Assembly (NCBI RefSeq): GCF_030848805.1
Contig: NC_092366.1
Coordinates: forward strand, 5,661,724-5,725,723
Source: Temnothorax longispinosus
Taxonomy: Eukaryota; Arthropoda; Insecta; Hymenoptera; Formicidae
Length of the DNA stretch: 64,000 nt
Reading direction: 5' to 3'
Shown: one piece after another, positions 61,663 through 64,000 of the stretch
Layout of the letters: each line of letters opens with the position of its first letter
How positions within the stretch are numbered: the first letter of the stretch is position 1
Made by a program: the position numbers and the translations under genes
The notes under the pieces: model-generated
What the model saw: the letters and a program-made list of their open reading frames with translations, nothing else
What the model was told of the DNA's origin: nothing
Databases searched by the model: none

Positions 61663-63646
61663 ATCTCTCTTTCTTTTACTCTCATTATTGCGACGAGACT
61701 CCTCGGACGTTTACAGAGAATAGAAATATGGGAATGTATTTAAAGAAGAAAAATACTGTTGCTATGTTTAGGATCGGTGTAATGTCGTAGTCATCTATCT
61801 TTGTTATCTGTTTCCAATTTTTCTGTACAATTTCCATTTTCCGCGCAGGTACGCGGACTCCGTCTGCAGGTCTTGCCTCGTACGTGTACGTGTATATGTT
61901 TCTTGTGCGTGTAAGGTGTAGCGTGTCAATGTCCTCTTTAAGGGGTAATTATCACAGAATACACGAGATATTTTCATTAAGCTTACAAGATATTAATCGA
62001 AGCGGAGAGTAGGAGGAAAAATTGGCGGCCGACCCCGTCGACGGTCGCGGGTGGTTGCGGGTGGATCTGCGATCGGGGGGGAACGAGTGCCGAAGTAATC
62101 GTCTGGGTGTGCTGCCCCGTCGACGTGGCCGATCTGAGTGCCGAATTCGCCAGCCCTTTCGTATTAAGTAATGTACTTAGTGTTAGGCAGCGGAGAAAAT
62201 AGACACTTTTATAAATGAAGATGGTGGCGAGATCGCGGACCCGTGTTTTTCTTTCCTATCAGCTTGATTTTTCCCGATAACCGTCAACGACATATGCAGA
62301 TGCAGGTGCTTCGTAAATCGGTCACCAAATTGAAGTTAAAAAAAACTTCCAACAGAATTGTAATACAATTTCGAACATCTTATATCATTGGCTAAAGATA
62401 TTTTGAAGAATTCGATACCGTAACAATCTGTCCCACTTTTCTTTTAAAAAATACTTAAACAAATTAATCTAAACTTAGCGAATATAAATTATTAATTTAT
62501 AATTGATTAAAGTTACTTTATTTTTCTTAATGTTAAGATTAATTCTCTCAGATTCTTAAAGAGGCGAGCTCGATCACTGTTATGTGGAATTCTTTAATTC
62601 ACGGCCTAATGCTTCGACGTGTACTCAAATTTGGTAAGCACCTGCAGCTGACAATGAGATAATTGGACGTTCATTATTTAGATGGCTCTCGTCTCTCTTT
62701 TTCTCTATCTGCCGATCGAAAATCCCGCGCTCGCAGCTACATCAGCAGTTTTAGACACTATACACAATACGTAAGTATAATCTAGACGTACTACGTAGTA
62801 GAAACTTTTGAATATAATAGCGTAATCTCCGGAGTTGTGTTGTACTTGCCCCGCCCGACTCTGCAGCCCTGGGCTGGACGATGACTGGATTCATCGGATA
62901 CGAGGTCGCGTGCCTTCGAGTTTCTCTCACGGAGGGATCCGACCGAAGCTTCGTGCGATCGTAGCGGATGATAGCGAACAGGGGTTCTCTCTACCCACCT
63001 TCTCGGCGCGATATACGTGTTCCTGATAAAAAGAGATCGGCGAAAACGCGGTGGATGCGTTTCTACGGACAGGCGAACGTCCGCTATGCACACGAGGTAA
63101 GATGTACAAGATGCGGATGAAGCTAATAGACGGTAGAGGTAGTTATACTAATAACAGTAGCTTTAACGTCCAGTGCCTCACGTCACATTCCGAGATAGGC
63201 GTAAAAAAACAGCGATAGCTAAAGAGAGAGAATCAAAAGCTACGATATAATTACTTGCGCGCGCGCTACAAGATTACAAGTAGCCGTCGAAGTTCACGGA
63301 TACATTACTCGAATAGCTCGGGGTATTACCTAACTTTGATAATATCCAGTAATCGGTCACACTCAGATAATATTCAAAGTACCCAGGGTATCCGAGTACC
63401 GACAGCACTTATTTACAGGAGTGTAAAGTTCAATTTTGTAGACTCGTTCGCTCGCCAGTTCGTAGACCGAGGATTCGCGTTCGCAGCGTGTCGGGGGCGT
63501 ATCGCTGGTTACGTTAATACGCGATTTCCGGAGGCGCGAAGGGATGTTTCGCTCGTACATCTTTCGCTCGGCAACGGTCTGGAATCGGTACGCTGCTCTC
63601 GCGTAGCTCTCGAAGCTTTCGGGCGGATCACGGCATCATTCATTCG

Positions 63647-63675
63647 CAACAGCAGCAACAGCATCAGCAACAGTC
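63647..63675. repeat. (CAG/CAA)n tract
   Basis: One plus-strand frame reads as a run of glutamines and a histidine, then SDSYDHFWYN, staying open to a TAG beyond 63840. There is no start, splice or family support, so it is reported as a repeat. Confidence 0.7.
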
Positions 63676-64000
63676 AGACTCTTACGATCATTTCTGGTAT
63701 AATCTTACGAATAAGAACGTACTTTACAATTACAATGCCTTACTAACTTTTATCTGTTTTTTTTTTATTACTAATGGCACGTCGCTACGTGACGTCACAG
63801 GACGTGCCTATTTGGTCGTACGCAATGCTACATTTAAACTGTATATTTAGAAAAAACTTCTTCGTCTCAACAATGTTTTCACGTATCTACAGTAAATTCA
63901 TCCTCCCGAACAAACGGCCTAGAAACGACGCGGTCGTATCGCGCGCGCACGTGTGTAAACGTACATGTGAGTGTTATGCGTACGTGCGTGGTATGTAATC

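Larger units (their letters stand above)
56955..64000. other. AT-rich, UTR-like or intergenic region
   Basis: About 7 kb without a recognised gene. It contains TGTAAATA words and AATAAA sites on the plus strand (for example near 59256-59266), pyrimidine tracts, microsatellites and long AT-rich blocks (57.7-58.2, 60.9-61.1 and 62.3-62.5 kb). A GC-rich island lies at about 62010-62160, and a CAG/CAA tract at 63647-63675. The look is that of a long insect 3' UTR or of intergenic DNA, but no upstream coding exon ties it to a gene. The 116-, 121-, 125- and 163-residue ORFs here match nothing I know. Confidence 0.4.

Overview
The window reads as nuclear DNA of an insect, most likely a hymenopteran (ant or bee). 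It has no operons or Shine-Dalgarno layout. CpG is frequent even in non-coding DNA. Long GA/CT microsatellites, AT-rich non-coding stretches and small DNA-transposon relics are scattered through it. The only secure protein-coding sequence is two split exons with canonical GT/AG splice sites. No long ORF here is convincingly a gene; the longest ones sit in the GC-rich promoter area and follow from a local lack of stop codons.

The main gene is the minus-strand homologue of the RNA polymerase II elongation factor ELL (Drosophila Su(Tpl)). Its first coding exon is at 52455-52598. A 48-bp second exon is at 30641-30688. They are separated by a 21.8-kb intron and join in frame. Exon 3 was not found, so positions 1-30640 are most simply the start of a second very large intron whose end lies outside the window. 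Nearly all of the first 52 kb is therefore ELL intron holding repeats, hairpins and a piggyBac-type TTAA miniature element (2194-2534).

Upstream of ELL, a CpG-rich block (about 51.4-53.8 kb) looks like a shared, divergent promoter. On the plus strand it is followed by a small spliced gene model: a non-coding exon ending at 53793, an exon 54032-54355 whose reading frame starts at 54218, and a last exon from 54561 with stop at 54621-54623 and AATAAA at 54715. It would encode about 66 residues, which I could not identify.

From 54.9 to 56.1 kb there is a cluster of inverted-repeat structures: a near-perfect 55-bp hairpin and a 770-bp terminal-inverted-repeat element with a second hairpin inside it. 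The rest (56.1-64 kb) is AT-rich with microsatellites and UTR-like sequence, plus two weak candidate terminal exons on the plus strand.

I saw no new multi-gene system. The points most worth a second look are the ELL micro-exon between giant introns, the unidentified divergent micro-gene, the long-stem hairpins, and a few well-spliced candidate plus-strand exons inside the ELL introns.
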